From Macrothele yani (lineage: Eukaryota > Arthropoda > Arachnida > Araneae > Macrothelidae): a stretch of DNA of 64,000 nt. Where the stretch lies: positions 20,151,001 through 20,215,000 of the forward strand of contig CM077011.1 of NCBI GenBank assembly GCA_039090855.1, given 5' to 3'. Under the pieces are notes generated by a model. The model saw only the letters and a list, made by a program, of their open reading frames with translations, was not told the origin of the DNA and searched no databases. Both the position numbers and the translations under genes were made by a program. Of this stretch, positions 46,113-57,990 are shown in pieces (position 1 is the first letter of the stretch; each line of letters starts with the position of its first letter).

Positions 46113-46393
46113 TTGACAATACTTAATTGCCATATTATCCTGTACCGGATTACCCACGCAAATGAAATAGCAGACGTTAGAGGTAAGGAGCTTCCAAGAG
46201 TTGCATTGTATATCATACTTTCAAGTGGCAATCATATGAAATCCCTCAAGACAATACTTATTTGCCATATTATCCTGTACCGGATTACCCACGCAAATGA
46301 AATAACAGACGTTAGAGGTAAGGAGCTTCCAAGAGTTACATTGTATATCATACTTTCAAGTGGCAATCATATGAAATCCCTCAAGACAATCTA
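46113..46393. repeat. 134-bp tandem duplication
   Basis: CATATTATCCTGTACCGGAT starts at 46131 and again at 46265, and the two 134-bp units differ at only a few bases. A recent duplication. Confidence 0.93.
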
Positions 46394-46479
46394 TCCATAG
46401 TCTTAAGCCTGAAGTAACTACGTAATGCGTGTGTATTACTAATGGAACAGATAGTCTAACACATAAGTATATACGTACG

Positions 46480-46815
46480 TATTATTTATAGATCAGAGAC
46501 ATGGACCTTAACTAAAAAAAGAAATTCAGTGGCTATAAATTACTGAAAGAAACAAACATGGAGAGTTGAATTCTTGGTATAACCAGGAAAGATAAGTTAA
46601 AGAACCCATGGCTTAGAATCAAAATGCGGAGTTGATGACATCATAATCAAGGGGAAATTCTTGAAATGGTAATTGGCTGTACATATATTGCTAGAAGAAA
46701 TGACCACCGTTGAACAACTGAAACACTAGATTGAATTCCAAGGGACAGGAAAGCACCCAGAACAACACGTTATGGAAGGTGGATAGATGAATTTAGAAAA
46801 CATGTTGGAGTGAAC
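46480..46815 (+). pseudogene. RTE-like LINE 3' end
   Basis: In broken frames it reads R-S-E-T-W-T-L-T-K and later G-W-A-V-H-I-type and W-I-D-E-F-R-K-H-V-G-V words, as in the last part of the LINE at 29480-30760 but on the plus strand. A family B Tc1 begins at 46823 directly after it. Confidence 0.6.
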
Positions 46816-46822
46816 ATATATA

Positions 46823-48377
46823 CACTGGCGTGCAAAAATTAAGGACGAAGAGGAGAAATTAGCATAACAGCAGAGCGAGCAGGCGGAACGGAGCGAAAAA
46901 CCACTCAGGAAATAGACTAGGGTCCGGTACGGTAGGGCATGCGCATATATGCAGCATGACGAGAGGGGGAGGGTATCAGACGGGTATAAAGCACACGGGC
47001 GTTGTATGCTTAGTAATTCGGTGAAAGATATTGTACGGTTTGCATCGGTTTGAACGACGTCCAGTTGCTGTCAGCGTGTGATATGGCCAACAGGCAATCC
47101 AGTAGACGACATCTGGATGTCTTTACCGGAGGTCGCGTCATTGGGAAGTTGGAAGAAGGTCGAAGTGTGACTAGTGTGGCCGAGGAGTTCGGGATCGCTT
47201 ACAGCATCGTTTCACGAGCTTGGAGAGCATTTCAAACGGCAGGAACAGCTGTCCGAGAGTTTAGCAGTGGTCTTCCACGAGCAACCACGGCGGAGGACGA
47301 TCGGTATATTGTCCTACAGGCGAGAAGAGACAGACGGCAGACCGCGGGAGAAATCGCAAGGCACATGCAACAGAAAACTGGGTTTCCGTTATCGCGTTTT
47401 ACCGTGGCCAGGAGCCTGCAAAAAGGTGGTCTGTCTATTTGCACGACGACCAGTACCATGTGTGCCATTAACGCCTACTCATCGGAGACTGCGGTTTTTG
47501 TGGTGCCAGGAACACAAGAACTGGACACATCAGCAATGGGGTAGAGTTCTCATTACGGATGAGAGCCAATTTAATCTGACGAGCGATTTTGCATGTGTAC
47601 ATTTCTGGAGTGAGCAGGGAATACGCAATCACACCTCCAACATCATCGAAAGGGACCGGTTTGGAGGTGAGGGAGTTCTTGTTTGGGGCGGTATTATGCT
47701 TGGTAGCCGTACTGACCTCCATATCTTCCAAGGAGGTCCAGTCACTGGTGTCCGCTATTGTACCGAGGTTCTCCTGCCTCACGTGCGTCTTTTTAGAGGT
47801 GCTGTGGGTCCTGAGTACCTCATCATGGACGACAACGCTACACCTCATCTCACAGTGGCTATCGCAGAGCTGTTGGAGAGTGAAGATATTCAACGCATGG
47901 ATTGGGCCGCATGGTCCCCGGACCTGAATCCAATCGAACACGTGTGGAACCTTCTCGGGAGACGCTTGGCAGCACGTCACCAGCCGCCAGCAGCGATTCC
48001 GCAGCTGTGATTGGCGCTACAGGGTTAATGGGCCGCGATGCCTCAACAGCTCTTTGACAACCTCGTCATCAGCATGAACAGACGTTGTAAATCCTGCAAC
48101 GCAGTCAGGGATGATCATATCCCCTACTAAAGACTAGATTTTTTTTGGCAGCCGCCTGTCACATGGACGTTTCTGTCTTCTGTCCAGTTGTGCTCGAAGC
48201 TACTTTTCAATAAAGTTCCTTTGTGTACTTTGGATTCCTTGTTTGGACGGTTTTACTCACTTGTCCCATATTCTTACATCTTGGGGATATTATGGTATGA
48301 TTTGAGTCGATGTGGAGTACTTCTGCACGAAGTTACATTCGAAAAATCATCTCGTCCTTAATTTTTGCACGCCAGTG
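46823..48377 (+). mobile_element. Tc1 element, family B, copy 2
   Basis: CACTGGCGTGCAAAAATTAA at the left matches the inverted TTAATTTTTGCACGCCAGTG at the right, and TA flanks both (46821-46822, 48378-48379). At 1555 bp it is the best preserved family B copy. Confidence 0.95.
47083..48124 (+). pseudogene. Family B Tc1 transposase, copy 2, nearly intact
   Basis: ATG at 47083 (M-A-N-R-Q-S-S-R-R-H) opens a frame with the helix-turn-helix (E-E-F-G-I-A-Y-S-I-V-S-R) and the linker R-R-D-R-R-Q-T-A-G-E-I-A-R. A single frameshift near 47432 moves the rest to another frame. There the triad is complete: L-I-T-D-E-S-Q-F near 47557, I-M-D-D-N-A-T-P-H near 47825-47850, and S-P-D-L-N-P-I-E-H-V-W near 47920-47945 (DD34E). 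A TGA at 48008-48010 truncates the C-terminus where copy 1 has CGA. Only two lesions separate it from an open frame. Confidence 0.92.
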
Positions 48378-48381
48378 TATA

Positions 48382-49576
48382 TGCACTCAGTAGATAAAAC
48401 GTAAGAGATACGGGTAGTCAGTAGTTGACATGAGCATTCCCCTCACAGAGTGGGACAAACCTAAACCGAAAGCAGGCGATAAATAGGCGGATAGCAGGGC
48501 TTCCAAACAGTGTATCGCAGCATTGGTAAACGTGGTGATCTGAGCGGCTTTGATCGTGGACGCACTGTCTGCGCAAGAAATATGGGTCATTCTTATCGCC
48601 CAAGTGGTAAGAACCCTAAGTTCCCGAGGACAAACATATAAAGGGTGTACCGAGTGTACACTATAGACGGACGTACCAGCGTTCAAGGAGTAAGCAGTGG
48701 CCGAATACACGCCAGGAATGACTGGGGTCGACGTAGATTATCCTGGCTCGTACATACCGACTACTTGGTAATGGCTGCGCATATCACATTCAGGTTAAAT
48801 GTGGGAAGCACAAGAAGAGTCATCAAGCGAACGGTGCGGTGCATGAGCCATAACCTGGTCTTAGGAAGCCCATGCCCTACTCTAATGCCACTATTGACTG
48901 CTCATCATCGGACTTTATGCCTCGCATTGTGCCGAGAACATTTAATCTGAACCTCTGAAGAGTATCGCCGCGTCGTGTGGTCAGTCGAATCCCCCTTGGA
49001 GGTATCGAGCTGACTGGAGAGTGTGGGTGTGGCGTCGGTAATATGAGGGCATTGCACCCTCCTGCTAGGCCGGCTCTGTTTTAGGCGGTGGTGGCTCTGT
49101 GGTGGTTTGGGGAGCCTTCCCATGAGACACATCAGGTTTCTAAGTGTATCTGGAGAAGTCCTGAACTCCTGCGCGCTACCAGAATGTGCTGGCTGATCGC
49201 CTACACGCTTTCATTGCATTCTCGCATCCTATGGTCTGTTTCGGCAGAACAATGCGTCTCCACCGGCCCGCAACCACTCATACATGGTTCCAGAAGCACT
49301 AATATGAGTTTGAAACTATTCAGTGGTCCCCAGGGTTCCCCGGATATAAACTCTGTCGAAGCTCTCTGTGATACAGTGGTTCTTAACAGCAGATGAATGG
49401 GTGATGGACCGACGTCTTGGGAACAGTTGAGAATAATGTTGCAAAAGGCATGGCTAGCATCGCATCCAAAAACACTCCGGCATGTGGCAGAGTCGATACC
49501 TCGACGTGTACATTCCCGATAGAGGAGGACCAAGACGCTCTTAGGTAGGTGTTTCTAATGTTTCGTCCATTGAGGG
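48382..49576 (+). mobile_element. Old Tc1 element, third family
   Basis: The left end GCACTCAGTAGATAAAACG and the right end CGTCCATTGAGGG are diverged inverted repeats next to TA. In broken frames between them are W-S-V-E-S-P near 48975 (first block, Asp lost), R-Q-N-N-A-S-P near 49245 (second block, Asp to Asn), and S-P-D-I-N-S-V-E-A-L near 49340 (third block). It abuts the family B element within a few bases. Confidence 0.65.
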
Positions 49577-49579
49577 TAT

Positions 49580-49770
49580 ATATTTGTTTGTTCAGAGGTT
49601 AAATGTCCACCATGTACAACTCAGACTCGTCCTTAATTTAGAGCCACTTTTTCCTGGTAATAGAGAAAGCCAGTGCCGTAATACATTAGTAGCATCCATT
49701 TCTCACCCCGCGCTAGGACGGAGATCCACTCGGACGGTTCGACCACGTTCCTAACGTGACGGCACGCGAA
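49580..49770 (-). mobile_element. Degraded SINE
   Basis: On the minus strand the order GGATG, GTATTACGGCACTGGC, TAAATTAAGGACGAG resembles the main SINE body. The tRNA head is unrecognisable. Confidence 0.4.
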
Positions 49771-49914
49771 AACATTTCGATGAATTTCCAATAACTTAGA
49801 GCCCAAATAACATTTAAAAATAGCCAATGGCTTAAAATGAATTAGACAGCTTCATGCCGTTATTATTGGATACGTATATTAAACAAATCGGAATAGTTCA
49901 ATAGTATGTTTTAA

Positions 49915-50471
49915 CCCTTTAACCGGCAGGAACGAATTAACTCGAGGTTGGAAAAATGGACTGAAATCAGCTCGAACGATTATATTCGCTGTCTGGGAAA
50001 TGTGCCGAATGTGGCTAGAGTGAGTGCTGAACCTGAACATCAGAAGGGGTTGCTTTCCCGTTACTTTTGTTATTCATTGTGGCCATTTAGGTGATGATTG
50101 GCACTAATAGTTTTTGACTGATTACCTGCTAAAAGGTCTATAACACATGCAAATGGCGACAAATCTAAGAAAGGAGAGAGAAGACGTTCGAGTTGCCAGT
50201 TTCTAACCCAGTGGCATGATGTTCGTGTCAGGGCCCCTAACCTTTCCCCATCATTCCTTGGTGTCAAGGGGATTATCCCATTCCAAACTTTCCGTGGATT
50301 GGAAGTGCTGTGGATCAAAGAATACCTTATCACATGTGACAGGTTTATTGTCGGTACTGCTGCGATGAGAAAATGAAAGAGTGTTTTTGGAAGTAGCTTC
50401 GCTACGTGAAGATTTCTGTTTGCGGAGCGCAGGAATTTGTGGGTACTATTTGGTTCAGGTACATCGGTCGC
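49915..50471. mobile_element. piggyBac-type MITE, family A, copy 2
   Basis: It starts TTAACCCTTTAACCGGCAGG at 49911 and runs as the reverse complement of copy 1 at 34565-35104; for example CTGAAATCAGCTCGAA and GGTTCAGGTACATCGG match in inverted order. The right end lacks the GGG terminus but is followed by TTAA at 50472-50475, shared with the next element. Confidence 0.75.
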
Positions 50472-50504
50472 TTAACCCTTTAACGACCATGACCCTAAAA
50501 TCTA

Positions 50505-51912
50505 CACTGCTGGCCACACAAAATGCAACTTCAAGAAGGAAGCATCCGGTTGGCCTGAAATTCTCAGCATGCGTCGCCCACCGGGAGGACATGCAAACGA
50601 TTAGCAATGCAGGGCATATGCAAATCATGTGCGCCCGGCACGCCACCAAGAAACACTATAAGAAGGGTGCATAGAAGGCTGGGTGTAAGTAGTGGAAGTG
50701 TGTTGTGCTGCTGGATCTGTGCGTGGGTAACTTCCTGATGCCTCGTCGCAGAATACGGCATTCATTCCATAACGTTTCGGAGTTCGACAGAGGATGAATA
50801 GTGGCTTATTGCGACAGCGGTTTATCGTACCGAGACTTCGGCGCCCGTGTGGGACGACATCCAGCCACAGTGAGGCGAGTATGGATTCTGTGGGGGCAGA
50901 AGAGACGGGCGGAACGACGTGAACGATTGCCGCAGCCGCGGCACACTACCGAACGAGAGGACCGGCATGTTGTGCGGCGGGAATTGACGGCTCGCAACGC
51001 CACATCACGGACGTTAGCGCAGGAATTAGGGTGTGTTGCGCAACAACCTGTGTCAGCACGTACCGTTCGACGTCGTCTGCAGAAGCGGGGAATTGTCGCA
51101 CGGCGCCCATTGTTCCGATTACCATTGACGATACACAACCGGCGAGTGCGGCGGCAGTTGGCTGTTGTACGCCGGCCCTGGACTACGGAATGGCACGGAA
51201 TTGTCTTTTCCGATGAATCCCGCATCTGCCTGCAACATCACGATGATCGGATCCACGTGTGGCGGCACCGCAGCGAGAGACTGAGTAACGCCTGCATTAT
51301 GCATCGCCATACAGGCCCGTCGCCTAGCGTTATCGTTTGGGGCGCAATTGGTTATTACACCCGCAGCCCTCTGGTACGCATCGCCGGTACACTCTACAGC
51401 CACCGCTACATCTCCGACGTTTTGGAGTCTGTAGTGTTTCCTTACCTGCAGGACCTGCCAGCGGCCACGTTTCAACAGGACAATGCGCGCCTGCACGTGG
51501 CACGCATCGTGCAACAATTCTTCATGGCCCACCAGGTGTCACTGCTGCCGTGGCCCGCCTGTTCTCCCGATATGTCGCCCATCGAACTCGTCTGGTCGCT
51601 GATCGGCAACTGAGTGACCCGGCAAGCACCACCCACGGCTACGCCTGATGAACTGTGGCAAGGTATGGAAGCAGCCTGAGCCGACATACCCAAGCCCACA
51701 TCCAAAGAATCTTTCGTTTGATGCCGCGTCGTGTAGCGGCCGTTATTGCCAGTCATGGAAGCCACACGAACATAGATGTCTGCGTGTTCCGCAAGTCGCA
51801 TGGGCCTGTAAGCTAAATCGTTTCATCTTTGTATCTGTTGTTATGTGTCCAGTAAATCTGGCTTTGCTATCTCGTGTCCTTCTTGGTGTTGCATTTTGGG
51901 TGGCCAGCAGTG
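50505..51912 (+). mobile_element. Tc1 element, family A, copy 2
   Basis: CACTGCTGGCCACACAAAAT at the left and ATTTTGGGTGGCCAGCAGTG at the right are inverted repeats, with TA at 50503-50504 and 51913-51914. Length 1408 bp. It is the sister of the copy at 6083-7485. Confidence 0.95.
50738..51780 (+). pseudogene. Family A Tc1 transposase, two stops
   Basis: ATG at 50738 (M-P-R-R-R-I-R-H-S-F) is the likely original start. A TGA at 50795-50797 interrupts it, then 271 codons are open to a TGA at 51611-51613. The helix-turn-helix region, E-R-R-E-R-L-P-Q-P-R-H-T, and the complete DD34E triad are present: V-F-S-D-E-S-R near 51206, F-Q-Q-D-N-A-R-L-H near 51470-51495, and S-P-D-M-S-P-I-E-L-V-W near 51565-51595. 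Both stops are CGA in the copy at 6083-7485. The C-terminal tail after 51613 is still recognisable (R-R-V-A-A-V-I-A type). Confidence 0.92.
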
Positions 51913-52139
51913 TACTATCACTCTAAATACCATAACGCCTGAAACTGTCTGTTGTTTCACATCTTTGCTTAGTAACAACAGTTGTGATTTACGGTGACTC
52001 CTGCTGATACCTCATAGGTCGTGCATATTGAAAGAACGCGTAAGGGTAGGAAATCTGACTCACTCTAGATAGGCGTTTTGGGCAGCTATGGTCGTTTGAA
52101 TGTAAGGGCATTTTGGGCGTTATGGTCGTTAAAGGCTTA

Positions 52140-53400
52140 AAGTGTTTTAAGCATATGTGGATATTTAGCACAAAGGCTTATTACTTCTAATGAAATTAAA
52201 TTATGTTATCGATTGTAATGTAAGCAACAGTTTTGCACATTACTGCTTCTCCCATAGTGGGATGATGCCTTGTTAAATAGCGAACATTTGTAAAATAATG
52301 AGGAAATTAAACCATGTTGTATTTAATCCTGGGGTTTTCTAATATCGTCGAAAACTTTCGTTTCGTTGATGTCGAAATTTGTCCGTACCGTTATTTAACC
52401 ATTACATTCTCTAACACGGCCATAATAATTCATATGACTCATGTGTTTCAATAAGAACCTACGTAACAAAGCGTTTACTCTCGCGTTTGCAATGTATTTA
52501 CAATTACTCTAACGGTGAATCACAAAACGTGCTTTTAAATTTCATTCTTTCGCCACAGGCACGTTTTAAATGTAAATCAGGAAAACATGAAATTGTTTTT
52601 ATTCCAAAGATACAAGAATCCGAAATATTTTTGATTTTGCCTGCGCATAAGCTGCCTCTTATCGATTTCCCATTTGCTTCGCGAGTGATCCACTGGAAAG
52701 AAAAACTCAATATCTCATACATCTATTTATGAAAACGCTTCTTCCCTTCAGCACGTGGAAAAAAATAACTTTAACCTTCCTCTCTGACACTCGAACTCTC
52801 CAAAAGAACTGTATCACATAAGCGCGCAAAATAAATTACCCAACAGCTCAAATGGCAAAGTAAAAGGTTTTTCAATTTCATTACTGAAGGCTTTGATGAA
52901 ACGCTAAAGTTCGGCTTCACCTACGATGGGTGTTCTAGCATAACGACATGGCGATTACAGCATGGGATGCGAACCAGAGATAATTACAAGACATAAAAGT
53001 GCAGTAAGAACGTCATTGCAGCTTCTTTTCCTTCGCAGATATGAGTCATCACACTGACGCGGAAGCAACTCTGTAATCAAACTCATGTACTTAGAGGACG
53101 TACAAATTATCAATATTTTATAGCCAGTTTGAAAATCTCTTGAAATACTGAATCTTACCTTTTTTAAAGAACACGGATGTTCTTCCAAAGTTATTACCCA
53201 ATGATGTCATCCTGTTTTTTTAATGTTCTTCAATGTAGTGAAAAAATGTCTTTTGCAGTTGCTTTTCTTAAACAATCAACGTTTTACGTATGCAAAATAA
53301 AGCAGATTTTTGCATTATGGAAGAGCATTGTACCGAAAGTAAGATATGTTCCTTAATGATGGAATTATTACTGATGCCAGAAGAAAAGATTTCTCAAGTT
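52140..53400. other. No gene seen
   Basis: AT-rich DNA. The open frames 52487-52732 and 52955-53188 have no recognisable domain. Confidence 0.45.
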
Positions 53401-53405
53401 GTTAT

Positions 53406-53640
53406 TAACCTTTTAAGCGGCGGATGTACCTGAGCCAAGTATTACCCAAAATTTTCAGCGATCTCTAAAATGAAACGTTCACGTAGCGGCCGGGTTTTAC
53501 TGAAGCTTCAGCAAAACAACTGGTTTCTTCCTCTCGTCTTACCAGTACCGACCGTATACCTATAGATTGTTATAGTTTCTAATATTTCAATCACTTCTCC
53601 ATGACGCAAGGCATAATGCTGAGAAGCTAATATCCTTGAC
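53406..53640. mobile_element. piggyBac-type MITE, family A, partial copy 3
   Basis: TTAACCTTTTAAGCGGCGGA, then CCTGAGCC and ACCCAAAATTTTC follow the left end of the copy at 34565 in order, and CATGACGCAAGG matches its middle. The right half is lost. Confidence 0.7.
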
Positions 53641-53814
53641 ACAGAAATCATGCAACTCAGTTGAAAGACACTCAAATATATGTCCCCTTTTTTAAGTTCT
53701 GCACCATTGCTGTAGCCCTTTTAGCAATACAAAAAAAATACAGGTAGGCTCAGTTCTGATTGAGGCGTCTGTTTAGAACATAGGACTACGACTTGCAGAT
53801 CGAAGTCATACATA

Positions 53815-55070
53815 TACCATCATCGTCAACCATTATAAATCCGCTCCTGGATGAAGGTCTCCGCAAGTTTCTTCCACAAGAGTCTATCTTGTGCCAGCCT
53901 CCTCGATGCCACCCCTATGTGCTTTCGAATTTCATCCACCTATTTCCCATGTGATCTTCTGCTGGGTCTATTCCTGTCTGTCCCTCGGAATCCAGTCCAG
54001 AATTTCGGTTGTCCATCGGTGGTCTGTTGTTCTGGCAACATGTCCAGCTCATTGCCATTTCGGAGATTTTATTCTGATCATGATGTCTTCCACTCTTGTC
54101 ATTTTCCTTATCCACGAGTTCCTCATTTTGTCTTTCCCTCGTTACACCAAGCATAGAACTGTATATGCTTTTTTCCGTTGTACTCAGCCTTTGTATGTTT
54201 TTTTTGTTAAGGTCCATGTTTCTGCTCCATATGTAAGAACTGAAATGATGCACTGATTAAGCACTTTATCTTTTAAGACGTAATGGCGTATTGCTGTTGA
54301 AAATTGTACTGTTTTTTCTTTTTTCCTGTCCAGCCAAGCTCTATATGCCGATTTATTTCCTTATCAATGTGGTTTCTGCTTGCTATCTGTTGTCCAAGGT
54401 AAACGTAGGTATCGGCCACCGCGAATTTTCGTCATCATCGCCAATCTTCATTTCTTTTCAATATTCTACCTCAATCTTTGTTTTCTGAAAGCTCATTTTC
54501 TATCTATCTTCTTTACTGTTGTTAGCAAGTTCCTGGTTCATACTCTGCAGCTCTGAAGGGATAGTTGCTGAAATGATTATGTCATCAGCAAAACAAAGGT
54601 GAGTTAAAAATAATCTTCATCAATTTTTATCACGTTTTTCCCAGTTCTATGCTTGAAAGACATTTTGCAATGTGTCATTAAAGAGTTTGGGAGACGTGTT
54701 GTCACATTTTCTCACTCCATTTCCAATTTTTATTGGTGTGCTGTATTCTCTAATATCCAAAACTTTCCACTTGCGCTTTCATAGATATTATTAATAATGC
54801 TAATGTAAGCTTCTTTGATACCGCAGGATTTCAAGCCAATGTAAATGCTGATGGTTTCGCGAAATTTATTCATAACGAATAAACGTCATGCATAATGGGA
54901 TTTTATATTTCCCTGTTCTTTCAGTGTTTTCTCAGTACATGGATACGATCTATAGTAATGTAGCTGCTCCTGTCCAGCTTGTTCCCTCGGTTGAGCCATG
55001 CTGAAATGTTATCTTCGGGCGGTATGAAAGAACTTTGTTGTAGATTTTATAAACGACTGAAGGTAGGCTG
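53815..55070 (-). pseudogene. RTE-like LINE, second broken copy
   Basis: Minus-strand words match the LINE at 29480-30760 in order: F-A-D-D-I-I near 54580, the L-G-Q-type segment near 54410, R-N-M-D-L-N-K-K-N-I-Q-R-L near 54220, M-A-M-S-W-T-C-C-Q near 54060, and the GATGATG-type tail near 53825. More decayed than the first copy, with many frame changes. Confidence 0.75.
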
Positions 55071-55081
55071 AAATATATATA

Positions 55082-55800
55082 CACTCATCGTCAAAACAAA
55101 AGTAGTTGCTCTCAGAAGGATGCTACCGACATGAACGAAACTTAGTGGGTAGGTTGGACTTCGTGAGTCATGCAAATGATTCAAGTATCACGCTCGGCCG
55201 CGCATGTGACGCAAGCAAGGGAGGGTCGTAGCGCTGTGCCTGACAGGCTATATAAGGTCGTCCCGTTGCGTTCGCTTGCCATTCTGGCTCGTGCTGTTGT
55301 GTTGGGTGCATCCTTTGCAAGTGAAGTATGCCTCGGAGAAAAGTTAGGAAGCAAATCGAACAGTTGGAGGAGTTCGAGAGAGGCCGCGTCATCGGGCTCC
55401 GGGAAGTGGGACGGACTGAATTCCATACTGCGCGCCATACCGGTCGTGCGGATACGGAGACAGAGGGCCGACGGCTTGTCCGACATACGCGGAGTGACAC
55501 AACAGCCACGGTTACCGAAATTCAGCAAGCATTGTTGCCCTCCATGCATCGTCCGATTAGTGCCAGCACCATTGGCAGACGGTTGCACGAAGTAAGTCTA
55601 CACGGCCGTTTTGACAACTGCCCTTAACGCCAGTGCATCGTCGCCAAAGACGGCAATGGTGTCATGCAGACTGTCAAGGAGCCACTCAGAATGGCAGCGG
55701 ATGATCTTCAGTGACTAGTCCCGCCTTTGTCTTGGAAGAGACAACCAACGAATCTGTGTGTGGAGGCACCGCGGTTAGTGCCAAGATGAACGGTTTGTCA
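55082..55800 (+). mobile_element. Tc1 element, 3' truncated, with TATA
   Basis: TA then CACTCATCGTCAAAACAAAA at 55082 looks like a terminal repeat. A TATATAAGG at 55248 lies about 80 bp before the transposase ATG. The right end is missing; recognisable sequence stops near 55800. Confidence 0.65.
55328..55795 (+). pseudogene. Tc1 transposase N-terminal part, broken
   Basis: ATG at 55328 gives M-P-R-R-K-V-R-K-Q-I-E-Q-L and E-F-E-R-G-R-V-I-G-L-R, a Tc1-type helix-turn-helix start, open to 55627. In the next frames E-W-Q-R-M-I-F-S-D near 55690-55714 carries the first catalytic Asp, directly followed by TAG where Glu is usual, then L-C-L-G-R-D-N-Q-R-I-C-V-W-R-H. The second and third catalytic blocks are absent. 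Confidence 0.75.
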
Positions 55801-55829
55801 CAGTCCCTAATAAGCCTAGCTTTTGGTTG

Positions 55830-57700
55830 TCGTATAAACACTTAAAGTTGCCATCACAAATTATCGATTGCTTTGCAAGAACATAATGGTTGCAATTTTA
55901 TGTTGTTGCAAACATCTTCGGTATGGATGTTATTAAAAAATTTGGGTGCTGAGATAAATATCTGTGAGAATGGTGATTTCTTTAAATATTCTGAGCTTCC
56001 TGCCGGTGCAGTTATTTGTAAAGGAATATTATCTAGCAGAAGAAAAAGTAAAATATTAAGACGCTAATAGATTGCGTTACGGCTTATTTATAGGAAATAA
56101 AAACTACCCTATTCTAAGGATTTAGGATGTCAGTAGTGAATAAAAAATTGCATAATATAACGTTTTTTATCTTTGATTTAAGAAAAATGAACCAGGAGCC
56201 CAATGTGCTGAAACACGAGACGGCAGCATCACGGATATATATATATCAAATTGAGGTCTAATGCCTCCCTGTTTATCAAACATAAGAAACAGGAACAGCT
56301 TTTAGGATTAAAACTTTGAGAGCGATGACGTTTTTTTATTCATTCTTTTTTATTTTATTTTACTTTTTTTGCAATGAGCGATGTTAAAGCGATCGATAAA
56401 AACTATCTCGTTTTTTTATTCTCTTTCTCTCTCTCTATCCGTTTAATATCTTGCGGATTTTCCAAGACTCACGCCCCGACAACTCCAAAAAAAAAAAAAA
56501 AAAAAAAAAAAGAAGCAAAATAAAATAAAAAAAGTAGAGAAAGGTGGGAATAACTAGAAAGTAGCCACTAATTCGTTTTCATCCACGAAATAATCCTGAT
56601 GCTTTTTTCGTCACACGTTTTCGTGGGCTGAATTCCGATACGCATGGAATAAAGTGTTTAAAACTACATAATGATATAAAAAAAAGGAAATTAGGATTAT
56701 GTACATGGCTATAAAGTAGTTCATAGTCCCTGCGTTTTCTTTTTTTTTCACTTTATTTTGCATTATCTTTAAGACGAGGAGGATATATGACCTACTTAAG
56801 AACTAATCTGCAAATTCCCAAAGTGCAGAATTCCATTTCTTTTTTCTTTCTTTAAAATGAACTATAAGACATGGAAAAGGCCTTTCTTTTGTGAGAGCAT
56901 CTTTTTTAAATTCAAAGCACATTTTTAGTTTAAAAGAATGGATTCAAACGTCTCCAAAAATTCATAAAAAGGAGACTTTTATGCAAATTGTGTATAGATA
57001 CCACGACTTAAGTAAGACAAAAACACACGCACACACATACAGGATCTCACAAATGCAGTCAAAATCCCATTTTGTCTCGAATTTCCCTGTTTAATATTCT
57101 AGAAAATCTACATGAATAACAAAAACGAAACGGAATATGGGGATTTGATATGCTCAGTGAATATACAAAAAAATAACGCATTCCCATTAAAACATCTATC
57201 ACAGGAACAAACAAAAAATAAAAAAAGGAAGCACTTGATTTACTCAATAGCGTAAATTTTATTGCTGCCTGCTGTTAATGAAGATTTAAGTTGCCCTGGC
57301 ATCAAAAATTCATTTTTAATGTGGTATTAGAACTTCACTTTGATTTTGTTCAATATGTAATTTTAGTATGATGCAAAATCATGAATCATTTAGGTTTATT
57401 TTTTCAACACAGTTTTTTGAAATGCAGAATTTTAAAAATATTTCCTTACGAAAAGCGTAAACCATAATAACTGAGATTAAGACGTTATTTAATGCTAGAA
57501 ATAAAAAACATGTCATTTTGGAAATGACTACAGTGTGTTTTTTGAAAATGCTCTTTATCGAGTAACTGCTAAAAAATCGTGACACGGTAGCAATTTAGAA
57601 TTTACTGTGAATCTAAAGAGAGACCAATATTACGTTCAACATGCGACTGTGTTTCTCTTTGTAAAGCAATTCTTTGTCATTTGCCAATCGAAATTCTGTT
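55830..57700. other. AT-rich DNA with simple repeats, no gene seen
   Basis: Contains (AT) near 56234, a CT run near 56420 and an A run of about 26 at 56487-56512. Small open frames such as 55873-56067 and 57379-57585 show no domain. Confidence 0.5.
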
Positions 57701-57729
57701 TCCTAGAAAGTCTCATTATGAGGGGATAA

Positions 57730-57990
57730 ACAAATTCTTTTAGCGTCCGATACACTACGACCTATATTCGATTTTCGTCTCGCGATAATGTTAATGCAAT
57801 ATTTAAATTTTAATTAAAGAGCTACTGAAAGAGATACATACGTGTGGACAAAAATAACTACGCATTTAGTCTGTGAGAGCGCCGATAAAGCAATTCTTTT
57901 TCAGCGTCCGATGTAACTACGCATTTTGTCTGTGCGAGCGCCGATAAACCAATTATTTCAGCGTCCGATATAACTACGCATTTAATTTGT
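57730..57990. repeat. ~57-bp tandem repeat, about 2.5 copies
   Basis: AACTACGCATTTAGTCTGTG, GAGCGCCGATAAA, CAATTCTTT and CAGCGTCCGAT recur in order from about 57857, 57915 and 57971. A partial copy (AGCGTCCGATACACTACG) lies at 57742. Confidence 0.85.

Larger units (their letters stand above)
50476..52136. mobile_element. piggyBac-type MITE, family B, split by a Tc1
   Basis: CCCTTTAACGACCATGACCC at 50476 is the inverted match of GGGCGTTATGGTCGTTAAAG ending near 52135, and TTAA lies on both sides (50472-50475, 52137-52140). Removing the Tc1 at 50505-51912 leaves about 250 bp. The element shares its left TTAA with the preceding MITE. Confidence 0.82.

Noticed and set aside
55170..55595. Overlapping 135-141 residue ORFs on both strands
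   Set aside because: GC-rich transposon sequence leaves several frames open; only the frame from 55328 has Tc1 motifs.
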